Shown here in pieces: positions 1 through 7,486 of a DNA stretch of 21,863 nt. The translations under genes and the position numbers were made by a program. The stretch is from IMG/VR virus record IMGVR_UViG_3300028557_002815, positions 1 to 21,863 of that record. One strand, written 5' to 3'. Below the pieces are notes generated by a model. The model saw nothing but the letters and a program-made list of their open reading frames with translations. It was not told the origin of the DNA and did no database searches. Each line of letters starts with the position of its first letter. Position 1 is the stretch's first letter. The DNA is from a virus.

Positions 1-59
1 GGGCGTCTCCTTTCTAGAGAAACTATATGACATGAAACTTCCTAAAGAAAGGGAAATCC

Positions 60-374
60 GTGGAGGCCTTTCGTGCTGCGCTCGAAGTCCTGTTCGCGGA
101 ACCGAACCTTGGCGAGACCGCGCTCTGGCAGGCGAGCGGCGTCGGCCCGGGGGTCACCGTCCGCGTCATCCGCCGCCGCCCGGACGCCGTGGTCGAGTTC
201 GGGGCGTCCCGCGCCTTGATGGCGACCGTTCTGCTCGACCTGCGCAGGACCGAAGCTTCGGCAATCGATGAGGGCGATCTCGTCGTGATCGGGACGGACA
301 CATTCAAAGTCATCGGGACGCCCTTATCCGATTCCATGGGGCTCGTCCTGACCTGCGAGGCCGTCAAGGTCTGA
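60..374 (+). CDS. Head-tail joining (stopper/FII-like) protein
   Basis: Small 104-residue protein, probably one of the neck proteins that close the head-tail connector before the tail docks. The start is GTG at 60, the first start after an in-frame TGA at 33-35, with a purine-rich ribosome site (GAAAGGG, 47-53) six bases upstream. The sequence is a short beta-rich protein: an N-terminal helix (residues 1-12, containing FRAALEVLF) followed by alternating strands (VTVRVIRRRPD, DLVVIGTDTFKVIG). That fits the lambda FII/ATP-binding-sugar-transporter-like joining family in size and in position immediately before a gp10-like gene. The stop is four bases before the next ATG, so the two genes are translationally close. 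The family assignment rests on size, predicted fold and position, not on a catalytic motif. The 59 bases to the left hold no gene I can identify, only possible 3' ends of an unseen upstream gene. Confidence 0.6.
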   Translation: MEAFRAALEVLFAEPNLGETALWQASGVGPGVTVRVIRRRPDAVVEFGASRALMATVLLDLRRTEASAIDEGDLVVIGTDTFKVIGTPLSDSMGLVLTCEAVKV

Positions 375-378
375 TCCC

Positions 379-1011
379 ATGCGCTTCAACCTTGAACGTC
401 CCGACATGCGCAAGGTGCTGGCGGGCACCCAGCTGGGCATCGAGCGCGCGGTTACGTCGGGCATGCGCGATGCGGCCGACGGCCTTAAGCAGGATTTGCG
501 CGATGACGTCGTCGCCTCCGGACTTGGCGAACGCCTCTCGCGGACATGGAGGGGCAAGGTATTCCCCGAGGTCGGCGAGAGCGTCGAAGCCGCAGCCTTC
601 GTCTGGTCGAAGGCCCCGAAGCTCATCGACGCCTTCGATCGTGGCGTCACCATCCGCTCGGCGCGAGGGTTCTGGCTGGCGATACCGACACCCGCCGCAG
701 GAGCGCGTGGGCGCGGGCCGAACGGGCGTGCGTCACGCATCACGCCCGGCGGCTGGGAGCGGCGCACCGGCATGCGGCTGCGCTTCGTCTATCGCAAGCG
801 CGGCCCTTCGCTACTTGTCGCCGATAGCGCTCGCCTCAATACGCGAGGGCTTACAGCGGCGAACAGGCGCAAGACCGGCCATTCAACGGTGATCGTGTTC
901 CTGCTCGTACCCCAGGTCACGCTCCGCAAGCGGCTCAACATCGATGCGATCGCCAAGCGGCAAGCCGCGCGCGTGCCAACCCTGATCGCGCGGCACTGGC
1001 CGCGTTCCTGA
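379..1011 (+). CDS. DUF6441-type phage tail completion protein (HK97 gp10-like)
   Basis: A 210-residue protein placed where siphophages encode the gp10-like tail-completion or neck protein. Features I recognise from the DUF6441 family are an N-terminal helix with AVTSGMRDAADGLKQDLRDDV (two overlapping parts, residues about 25-45), the GLGERLSRTWRG segment, the SKAPKLIDAFDRG segment, and GFWLAIPTPAA. A basic, Arg-rich C-terminal half follows. ATG at 379 lies four bases after the upstream stop; no strong Shine-Dalgarno is visible, so translational coupling to the previous gene is likely. Its role is presumably structural, at the junction between the tail tube and the head connector. No enzymatic motif is seen. 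The family call is from memory of the consensus. The location between a joining protein and a tail terminator supports it. Confidence 0.7.
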   Translation: MRFNLERPDMRKVLAGTQLGIERAVTSGMRDAADGLKQDLRDDVVASGLGERLSRTWRGKVFPEVGESVEAAAFVWSKAPKLIDAFDRGVTIRSARGFWLAIPTPAAGARGRGPNGRASRITPGGWERRTGMRLRFVYRKRGPSLLVADSARLNTRGLTAANRRKTGHSTVIVFLLVPQVTLRKRLNIDAIAKRQAARVPTLIARHWPRS

Positions 1012-1024
1012 AGGCTCGTCCTCC

Positions 1025-1459
1025 ATGCCATCGAAACGCGAAACCGTCCTCGGCGCGGTGAAGGCGCTGGTCGCTTCCGCCTTGCCGGGCGCGGAGGTGA
1101 AGCGCAACCTTGCCAAGCCGGAGCGCATTCCGCCGGGAGGACTGGTCGTGATCCGCGATGGCGATCCTGGAGAGCCCGACGTCACGCTCTCGCCGGTATC
1201 CTACCTCTACACCCATCGCATTCCCGTCGAGATCGCCGCCTTCGAAAGCGCCACGCTCACGCGTGAGCAGGTGGTCGACGACATGCTTGCCGCCATCGGC
1301 GCGGCGATCATCGCCAATCGCAGGCTCGGCGGGCTTGTCGACTGGATCGAGGCGGAAGCCCCGACCTCCGAGGACATCGAGACCACGGGCAGTCAGGCAG
1401 GCCGCTTCGCCGATGTCGTGATCGTCGCGACCTACGCCACCGCCGATCCGCTGAACTGA
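1025..1459 (+). CDS. Tail terminator / minor tail completion protein
   Basis: A 144-residue protein of the size and position of tail terminators (lambda gpU / DUF3168-like), which cap the tail tube at the head-proximal end and stop polymerisation. It has an N-terminal helix (ETVLGAVKALVASALPGAEV), a strand-rich middle (GGLVVIRDGDPGEPDV, YLYTHRIPVEIAAFES), and a C-terminal strand that ends in DVVIVATYATADPL, as in this group. In related Rhizobiales prophages such proteins are often mislabelled acyl-CoA transferase; I see no acyltransferase motif. ATG at 1025 lies 13 bases after the upstream stop and has only a weak ribosome site. The gene ends just before a short degenerate tandem repeat that precedes the tail tube gene. 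Confidence 0.65.
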   Translation: MPSKRETVLGAVKALVASALPGAEVKRNLAKPERIPPGGLVVIRDGDPGEPDVTLSPVSYLYTHRIPVEIAAFESATLTREQVVDDMLAAIGAAIIANRRLGGLVDWIEAEAPTSEDIETTGSQAGRFADVVIVATYATADPLN

Positions 1460-1469
1460 ATGACGGTCC

Positions 1470-1547
1470 TTCGACGGCGCTCGGACCTTTGGAACTGAAC
1501 GGCGGCGTTTCGACCCCGCTCGGCCCTCTGCAACTGCACCACATGGA
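1470..1547 (+). repeat. Degenerate 39-base tandem repeat before the tail tube gene
   Basis: Two copies start at 1470 and 1509, each opening with TTCGAC and sharing CGCTCGG, then CCT, TTG or CTG, and AACTG. By eye about 25 of the first 31 positions agree. A weaker trace (GAACTGAA) sits at the end of the tail terminator gene, as if a third unit ran into it. The unit length is a multiple of three, so the spacer may once have been coding. The ribosome site of the tail tube gene (GGAG, 1545-1548) lies at the end of the second copy. Confidence 0.5.
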
Positions 1548-1556
1548 GAACGACCC

Positions 1557-2804
1557 ATGCCTCGCGCACGCGGCGTGAACGCGGCTCTCGCCGCCGTGTT
1601 CGAAAGCACCTACGGCACCCCGCCCGGCACCGGCTTTCGCCGCATGCCGTTCGCCTCGGTCAACATCGGCGAGGAACAGGGCCTGATCGCGAGCGAGCTT
1701 CTCGGCTTCGGCCGCGAGCCGCTGGCGCCGGTCTATGACGTGATCACCAACACGGGCGATCTCGTCGTTCCCGTGGATACCCGCAACATCGGCGTCTGGC
1801 TGCGCGGCCTGATGGGCGCGCCGACGACCGTCGCCGCGAACGCCGCCACCGGAACGATCACGCTGACCGCGAACCTTCTGGTCAACGACACGGTGACGGT
1901 CGATGGCACGGTCTATACCGCCGTCGCCTCCGGCGCGACGGGCCAGCAGTTCAACCTCGGCGGCACGGCGGCGCTGACCGCCACGGCGCTCGCCGCGATC
2001 ATCAATCCGAGCGCGAACGTCGCGGCCGCGGCGGTTGGCGCGGTCGTCACCCTGACCGCCAAGGCGCTGGGACCGGGCGGCAATGCGCGGACGCTGGCGA
2101 CCAACGCGCCGACGCGCGCCACACTGTCGGGGGCGACGCTGTCGGGCGGCGCCAACAGCCACACCTGGTTCTCGGGCGCGCAGGCTCTGCCCTCGATGTC
2201 GATCGAGGTCCAGCTTCCCGACGTGCCCTTCTTCGGCATGAACTACGGCGCGCGCATCAACAGCTTCCAGGTTCAGGCGCAGCGATCCGGGCTGCTCACC
2301 GCCTCGCTCAACATCATGGCGCAGGGCGAGACCATCGCCGCCACGGCGCAGTCCGGCACGCTGTCGGAGTTCGTGCTGGAGCGCTTCGGCCAGTTCCAGG
2401 GCGAGGTCCGGCGAAACAACGTGGCGCTCGGCAACGTCATCTCGGCGGAGCTCACCTATTCGAACAACCTCGAAGCGGTCGAGGTGATCCGCAGCGACGG
2501 GCGCATCGCTGATGCCGATCCGGGCATCATTGCGCTCACTGGCAACATCACCACCCGCTTCGAGGACCGAGTCCTTCTGGATCAGGCAACCAACCGCCTG
2601 CCGTGCGAGCTTCAATTTCGCTGGGCGGCCGGCGCGGCCGCATCGCTGGTCTGGACCGCACACCGGGTCTTCCTGCCGCGTGGCGACCGCCAGATCCAGG
2701 GGCCGGGCGGCGTGCAGGCCCCGTTTGCATTCCAGGCCGCGATCGATCCGGTGCTGAACCGCGCCGCGACCTGCCTGCTCACCAACGACGTCGCGTCCTA
2801 CTGA
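1557..2804 (+). CDS. Major tail tube protein with inserted beta domain
   Basis: The 415-residue subunit that should polymerise into the hollow tail tube. It begins MPRARGVNAALAAVFESTYG, typical of the Rhizobiales/GTA-like 'phage tail tube protein' family, and ends in a conserved half (from about residue 205: SMSIEVQLPD, then NSFQVQ, GLLTASLNI and SNNLEAVEVI) that matches the polymerising core. Between residues about 97 and 202 lies a Thr/Ala/Gly-rich segment (NDTVTVDGTVYTAV, a GGTAALTATALAAII stretch, VVTLTAKALGPGGNA, SGATLSGG). I recognise it as a module that recurs in unrelated phage structural proteins; it probably decorates the outside of the tube. GGAG at 1545-1548 lies eight bases before ATG 1557. 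Without the insert the protein would be about 310 residues. Confidence 0.8.
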   Translation: MPRARGVNAALAAVFESTYGTPPGTGFRRMPFASVNIGEEQGLIASELLGFGREPLAPVYDVITNTGDLVVPVDTRNIGVWLRGLMGAPTTVAANAATGTITLTANLLVNDTVTVDGTVYTAVASGATGQQFNLGGTAALTATALAAIINPSANVAAAAVGAVVTLTAKALGPGGNARTLATNAPTRATLSGATLSGGANSHTWFSGAQALPSMSIEVQLPDVPFFGMNYGARINSFQVQAQRSGLLTASLNIMAQGETIAATAQSGTLSEFVLERFGQFQGEVRRNNVALGNVISAELTYSNNLEAVEVIRSDGRIADADPGIIALTGNITTRFEDRVLLDQATNRLPCELQFRWAAGAAASLVWTAHRVFLPRGDRQIQGPGGVQAPFAFQAAIDPVLNRAATCLLTNDVASY

Positions 2805-2826
2805 CCCGATCCGACAGGAGGCTCCC

Positions 2827-3204
2827 TTGCTCAAGCTCTCGACACCATCCCGCGATCCGTTCTGGCTCGACATCCTGCCGGGCGTGCGCATCCAGTTCCG
2901 GCCGATCTCCGTCGCCGACATGCTCGTCGCCCGCGCCGCCGCCGCCGAGTCTCTCGGCACGAAGGTCGAGAGCGACTTGGCCCTCGACCGGAGCACCACC
3001 GTCGCGGCCGGCGCGGCCTTCACGCGTTCGCTCGCGCTGAGCGGCATCGTGGCGTGGGAGGGCATTGGCGACGCTGGCGGCAAGCCGATCGATCCGAGCC
3101 CGGTCGCCATCAATCAGCTGCTCGAGGTCTGGCCCGCCTTTGACGCCATCGACCGGCTCTATGTCGGCCCGGCCCTGACGAGGTTTGAGGAAAAAAACGT
3201 CTGA
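2827..3204 (+). CDS. Tail assembly chaperone, short form (G)
   Basis: Zero-frame product of 125 residues, the functional equivalent of lambda gpG. These chaperones bind the tape measure and recruit tail tube subunits during assembly and are absent from the finished virion. The start is TTG at 2827, supported by a strong ribosome site (AGGAGG, 2816-2821) five bases upstream. The protein opens with FWLDILPGVRIQFRPISVADM and carries AWEGIGDAGGKPIDPSPVAINQ-type wording (residues about 77-98), as in other chaperones of this position. It ends EEKNV followed by TGA at 3202. The slippery sequence for making the long form overlaps the last codons. It lies between the tail tube and tape measure genes, the invariant place for this gene pair. 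Confidence 0.8.
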   Translation: MLKLSTPSRDPFWLDILPGVRIQFRPISVADMLVARAAAAESLGTKVESDLALDRSTTVAAGAAFTRSLALSGIVAWEGIGDAGGKPIDPSPVAINQLLEVWPAFDAIDRLYVGPALTRFEEKNV

Positions 3205-3521
3205 TCGCCCTCGCGCGCTGGCACTTCGAGGGCGGCGATGGCTACTGCGCCGCTTGCCCATCGCGGTGCGGGGCTTGCGCCTATGTCGAGCACGCGCCCG
3301 TCACGGCCGAGGGGCTTCTCGCATGGGAGGTCATCCGCCGGTGCGCGGGACAGGTGCGCGCCGTGATGGGCGGCGTCTACGCCATCGACTTCGGCGCGGT
3401 GCTCGCTTTGGCTGAGGCCATGGATGCGTCCTCGCCGCTGCTGGCCGACATCCTCCCCGAGATTGAGCCGATCATCGTGGCCGCCTATGGCCGCGACGCC
3501 GGCCGTCCCAATCGCGATTGA
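2827..3521 (+). CDS. Tail assembly chaperone, frameshifted long form (G-T)
   Basis: Predicted 231-residue fusion made when ribosomes slip back one base at 3192-3198, missing the TGA at 3202 and continuing to TGA at 3519-3521. In the -1 frame the extension reads ...LIALARWHFEGGDGYC... and ends ...AAYGRDAGRPNRD, about 107 residues. It cannot easily be a separate gene: in its own frame a TGA (3186-3188) lies just upstream, and no ATG or GTG start with a ribosome site follows nearby. In lambda and most siphophages the long form (gpGT) is made in a minority of rounds, and the G:GT ratio matters for assembly. The extension carries an unusual cysteine cluster, C-x2-C-x3-C-x2-C. The tape measure gene starts 12 bases after the stop, so translation of the two may be linked. 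Confidence 0.8.
3192..3234 (+). promoter_or_regulatory. Programmed -1 frameshift site: slippery heptamer plus stem-loop
   Basis: The heptamer A_AAA_AAC occupies 3192-3198 in the correct X_XXY_YYZ phase relative to the G frame (codons GAA AAA AAC GTC TGA). Seven bases later comes a perfect 8-base inverted repeat, CGCCCTCG (3206-3213) and CGAGGGCG (3227-3234), with a 13-base loop; a U-G pair (3205/3235) could extend it. The spacing is in the range usual for stimulatory structures. The zero-frame stop lies between the two elements. I found no convincing pseudoknot partner for the loop. Confidence 0.8.
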
Positions 3522-3533
3522 GCAAACCCGTCC

Positions 3534-6500
3534 ATGTCGACCACCAATGTCTCGATCCGCCTCGGCGTCGAAGGCAAGGCGGAGGTCAAACGCGCCTTCG
3601 AGGAGGTGGGTCAGGCGGGCACGCAGGCCTTCGGGCAGGTCGACCGGGCGCTTGAGAAGACGGGAGCCGCGACGGATCGGGAAACCGCCCGGTTCAAGCG
3701 TCTGGCTGAAGCCGCCCGCATGGCGGCGCAGGCCGATGCCGCGCAGGGGCGGTTCAATCAGGTTCTGGGCGTCGATCGCCAGACGGCGGGTTCGGCGCGC
3801 GCGTCGGCCGAGGTTTTCGAACAGGCCGCGAGGGAAGCCGAACGCTACGAGGCCCGCACGAAAGCCTTGCGCGCTGCCATTGATCCGCTCGCCGCCGCGC
3901 AGGACCGGCTCAATGCAGAACTCGCCGAGCATGCCGCGCTCGCCAGCCGGGGCGCGATCACCACCGCCGAGCAGGCGGCGGCGAATGCGCTGGCGAAATC
4001 GCGTTTCGATCAGACCGCTCAGGCGATCAGGCAAGTCGGCACCAACTCGAAGCTCACGACCCAGCAGGTCATGACGCTTCAGTACACGGTGAACGACGTG
4101 ATCGCGTCGATGTCTACGGGCATGTCGCCGATGACGATCCTGATGCAGCAGGGCGGACAGGTGACGCAGGCCTTCGGCGGCTTGCGCGGCACGATCATGA
4201 CGCTCGGCTCCGCCATCGGCGTTGTCGGCGGCGTCATTGCGGGCGTCGCCGTCTCGGTTGGCGTTCTCACGGCGGCATGGTTCGCCAATGATGCCTCGAC
4301 ACGGGCGGTCGCCACCGCGCTCGCAGGCGTTGGCCGCGCATCCGGCGCGACCGCCGCGCAGCTGGAACAGGTCGCGCAGTCCTCCGCCGAGGCCGGCAAG
4401 GTCTCGGTGTCGTCGGCGCGTGACATACAGGTCGCGTTCCTGCGCACCGGCAAGATCGGCGCGGAAGAAATGGGTCGCGCTATTGCGGTCTCGCGCAATC
4501 TTGGCGTCACGCTCGGCGTCGACACGAAGCAGGGCGCGGAGGAACTCGCCCGCGCGCTGGCCGATCCGTTGCGCGGCGCGGATGAACTCAACGACCGCAT
4601 CCGGTTCCTGGACGATCGCACCCGCGCCTATGTCCGTACGCTGGTCGACCAGAACAACCGGGCTGAGGCGCAGCGCGTAATCTTGAATGCGCTCGCGCCC
4701 TCGCTGGCCGACGCCGAACAGGCGGTCAATGCGCTCGGGCGCGCCTGGCAGTTCGTCGGACGCTCGGCCTCGACCGCCTTCGACGCGCTCGGCAAGGCCG
4801 TCGACCGGGCGGTGGATGGCCGCACGCCGACGGAGGAGCTGGAGCTGCTGCGCTGGCAGCAGGAGCGCCTCAGGGCGAACGTGCGCGGCAATGTCGTGCC
4901 GCTCTTGCTGCCTCAGGTCGAGCGGCGCATCACTGAGCTCGAACGGCAGCTCAACGACCAGCAGGAACGCGCCCGGCGGATCGCGGCAGAGGCCCGCGCC
5001 AACGAGCAATCGGTGCGCGCAGGCGATATCGCCCGTGACACCAACCCCGGCGCACGCGAGATCGAGCGGCTGCGGACGCAGGAAGGCGTGCTCCGCGCCG
5101 CGCTCGCCGATCCGCTGGTCCGCTCGAAACTGGCCGACGTTGCGGAGGTCGAAGCGGCCTACCGGCGTGTCATCACGGAACTCGCCCGCTACCGACCCTC
5201 GGTGGATGCGGCGACGCAGGCCGTGATGGAGCAGACCTCCGCCACGGAAATCTCGATCCGCGCGACGCTTTCACTGGCCGAGGCCTACCTCGAAAGCACT
5301 GAAGCCGCCGCACGCGCGGAGGCTCGCCGGCAAGGGCTCGTCGATCAGGCCCGTGAAGGCGTCAACGCGGAAACCCGCGCCCGGCAGGCCTTGCGGGAAC
5401 GGATTGCCGAACAGGCGGTCGAGGCCGCCCGGCAGGTGTCGGAACTCGGCCGGCAGATCGACGGCCAGCGTCGTCTGAACGAGGCGATTTCCTCGGGCGC
5501 GCTCTCGTCCCAGCGCGCCCAGCAGATCATGCAGGTCGAGCAGGCGCTGCGCCCGCTGATCACGGCGCAGACGCTGGCCGAGGGCGAGGCCAAGGAGAAG
5601 CTCGGACGCATCATCGACAGCACCCGCGAAGCCTACGAGCAGCTTCACCGCGAGCAGAACCGGACAGACCTGCTTCAGGGGATCGAGCGCCGCCGCGATG
5701 AGATCGCGCTCCGTGAGCGGGAACTGTCGCTGGTCAGGCGCGGTCCGACCGCGCGGCGTGAGGGCGTCGATCAGCTGCGCTTCGAGCAGGAACTGAAGCG
5801 GATGGGGATCGATCCGAACGATCCTGAGGCCAGCTATTCCCGCGAGCAGATCAGGCGGCTCAACCAGCTTGGACGCCAGACGACCGGCCGCGAGGCGGCC
5901 TTCGACTACGAGCAGCAGAATACTGGCCTTGCCCGCGAGGTCGAGCTCCTGAAGCAGGGAGCCTCGGCCCGCTCGGAAGCCATCGCCATGATCCGCGCCG
6001 AGCAGCAGCTTCGGCGGCAAGGGATCGATCCGGCGGGAGCCGAGGGACAGGCAGCACTCGCCGCGGCCCGCCGCCAGTTAGCGCTTGAGCGTCAGGCGGA
6101 AGCGCAGGTTGCCTTGCAGGATCAGCGCGCCGAGATCGGCTTGATCGAAACCCAGATCGGCCTGATCGGCGCGTCCGCCCAGCAGCGCGAGACAGTGCTG
6201 GCGACCATTCGCGCCGAACAGGATCTGCGCCGACGCGGCATCGACCTCGCCAGCGAGGAAGGCCAGGCCATCGTCGCCAACGCCGTCCGGGTGCAGCAGC
6301 TCACGACGGAACTTCAACGACAGGAAGCGACCCAGCGAGCCTTGCAGGGCGCGATCGGCAACGCGCTGGACCGGTTCGGAACGCTGCTGGCACAGGGCAA
6401 GACCGACTGGAAGTCGTGGAGAGATGCTGGCCAGTCGGCCATCAACGACATCATGAACGAGCTGATCAAGCTCGCGGTGATGAACCCGCTCAAGAACTTC

Positions 6501-6890
6501 CTGTTCGGCGGCAACGCGCCGACGCTGGCGACCGGCGGCGGCATCTTTGGAGAACTCGGGAAGATATTCGCCGGTCTGTTCCATGAGGGCGGGCTGGTCG
6601 GCGCGGGCGGGCCCGGACGACACATCCCCGCGATGCTGTTCGCGGGTGCGCCGCGCCTTCATGGCGGCGGCTACATCCGGCCAGGCGAGGTGCCGGCCAT
6701 CCTTCAGACCGGCGAGCGCGTGCTGAACCGCAAGGAAACCGCCGCCTACGATCAGCGGGGTGAGCAGGCCGCGCCGATGATGGTGACGTTCAATATCACG
6801 ACGCCGGATGCGGGCTCGTTCCGCCGCGCGCAGGGTCAGATCACCGCCGAGATGGCCTCGGCGCTTGAGAGGGCGAGGCGCAACCTTTGA
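3534..6890 (+). CDS. Tail tape measure protein
   Basis: An 1118-residue tape measure, which sets tail length and is later ejected towards the host envelope. The hallmark of the TMP_2 (lambda gpH-like) family is at residues about 180-215: LQYTVNDVIASMSTGMSP, followed by an MQQGGQVTQAFGG stretch. A hydrophobic glycine-rich segment (about 220-250) is the likely membrane-inserting part. Long Arg/Glu/Gln-rich coiled coil follows, with three related units of about 70 residues (roughly 726-784, 798-853, 868-930). The C-terminus has the conserved WKSWRDAGQSAINDIMNE, FHEGGLVG and PGEVPAILQTGERVLNRKE motifs. At about 0.15 nm per residue this predicts a tail of some 165 nm (inference). ATG at 3534 lies 12 bases after the chaperone stop with only a weak ribosome site. 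Confidence 0.9.
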   Translation: MSTTNVSIRLGVEGKAEVKRAFEEVGQAGTQAFGQVDRALEKTGAATDRETARFKRLAEAARMAAQADAAQGRFNQVLGVDRQTAGSARASAEVFEQAAREAERYEARTKALRAAIDPLAAAQDRLNAELAEHAALASRGAITTAEQAAANALAKSRFDQTAQAIRQVGTNSKLTTQQVMTLQYTVNDVIASMSTGMSPMTILMQQGGQVTQAFGGLRGTIMTLGSAIGVVGGVIAGVAVSVGVLTAAWFANDASTRAVATALAGVGRASGATAAQLEQVAQSSAEAGKVSVSSARDIQVAFLRTGKIGAEEMGRAIAVSRNLGVTLGVDTKQGAEELARALADPLRGADELNDRIRFLDDRTRAYVRTLVDQNNRAEAQRVILNALAPSLADAEQAVNALGRAWQFVGRSASTAFDALGKAVDRAVDGRTPTEELELLRWQQERLRANVRGNVVPLLLPQVERRITELERQLNDQQERARRIAAEARANEQSVRAGDIARDTNPGAREIERLRTQEGVLRAALADPLVRSKLADVAEVEAAYRRVITELARYRPSVDAATQAVMEQTSATEISIRATLSLAEAYLESTEAAARAEARRQGLVDQAREGVNAETRARQALRERIAEQAVEAARQVSELGRQIDGQRRLNEAISSGALSSQRAQQIMQVEQALRPLITAQTLAEGEAKEKLGRIIDSTREAYEQLHREQNRTDLLQGIERRRDEIALRERELSLVRRGPTARREGVDQLRFEQELKRMGIDPNDPEASYSREQIRRLNQLGRQTTGREAAFDYEQQNTGLAREVELLKQGASARSEAIAMIRAEQQLRRQGIDPAGAEGQAALAAARRQLALERQAEAQVALQDQRAEIGLIETQIGLIGASAQQRETVLATIRAEQDLRRRGIDLASEEGQAIVANAVRVQQLTTELQRQEATQRALQGAIGNALDRFGTLLAQGKTDWKSWRDAGQSAINDIMNELIKLAVMNPLKNFLFGGNAPTLATGGGIFGELGKIFAGLFHEGGLVGAGGPGRHIPAMLFAGAPRLHGGGYIRPGEVPAILQTGERVLNRKETAAYDQRGEQAAPMMVTFNITTPDAGSFRRAQGQITAEMASALERARRNL

Positions 6891-6900
6891 GGACCAACCT

Positions 6901-7482
6901 GTGAGCTTTCATGACGTGTCCTTCCCGGACGCCATCGCGCGCGGCGCGACCGGCGGCCCGGAATACTCGACCGACGTGGTGATGGTCGCGTCCGGCTTCG
7001 AGCAGCGCAACCAGAACTGGTCGGCCTCGCGCGCGCGCTACGACATCTCGACCGGCATCCGCACCCGCGAGCAGATGGCCGAGGTGATCGCCTTCTTCCG
7101 CGCCCGCAAGGGCCGCGCCTTCGGCTTCCGCTTCCGGGATTGGGGCGACTTCGAAGCCACAGACCAGCAGTGCCAGGCGATCACGGCCACGGTGTTCCAA
7201 CTGGTGAAGCGCTATCCGTCCGGCCCCGTCGTCGAGATCCGCACCATCACCCGGCCGGTCGTGGGTTCGGTGGTGGTGCGCGTCAACGGGAACGTCGTCA
7301 CCCCGGCAATAGATCACGCGACGGGGCGGCTCACTTTCGGCTCGGCTCCGGCGGCGACGCCGGTCGCCACCTTCCGCTTCGACGTTCCCGTGCGCTTCGA
7401 TACCGACCATCTTCAGGTGATCAGCCGCGCCTACAACCTGCAAAACGTCCAATCGATCCCGATCGTCGAAATCAGGACATAA
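6901..7482 (+). CDS. DUF2460 distal tail protein (GTA gp12-like)
   Basis: A 193-residue protein of the DUF2460/TIGR02217 family, equivalent to the distal tail protein of the Rhodobacter GTA, which forms the ring linking tail tube to baseplate hub. The N-terminus SFHDVSFPDAIARGATGGPEY is diagnostic (written here as SFHDVSFPDAIARG then ATGGPEY). The family pattern continues through GFEQRNQNWSASRARYDI, an AFFRARKGRAFGFRFRDWGD region at about residues 60-80, and a C-terminal strand repeat. I chose GTG at 6901 rather than in-frame starts further upstream because the family begins exactly there and GAGGA (6889-6893) is correctly spaced; the earlier starts lie inside the tape measure gene. The next gene begins five bases after the stop. 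Confidence 0.88.
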   Translation: MSFHDVSFPDAIARGATGGPEYSTDVVMVASGFEQRNQNWSASRARYDISTGIRTREQMAEVIAFFRARKGRAFGFRFRDWGDFEATDQQCQAITATVFQLVKRYPSGPVVEIRTITRPVVGSVVVRVNGNVVTPAIDHATGRLTFGSAPAATPVATFRFDVPVRFDTDHLQVISRAYNLQNVQSIPIVEIRT

Positions 7483-7486
7483 GCCC

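Noticed and set aside
32-271. Short plus-strand frame starting at ATG 32
   Set aside because: It overlaps the joining-protein gene in another frame and is Arg/Pro-rich without protein-like character.
3185-3415. A separate small gene starting at TTG 3185
   Set aside because: It is the other shifted frame over the frameshift site; the -1 extension reads as ordinary protein to a stop just before the tape measure gene, whereas this one is Arg-rich.
1308-5009. Long minus-strand open frames of about 600 residues opposite the tail tube and tape measure genes
   Set aside because: They are Arg/Gly/Asp-rich low-complexity readings of high-G+C coding DNA, lie exactly opposite well-recognised genes, and have no family features or ribosome sites.
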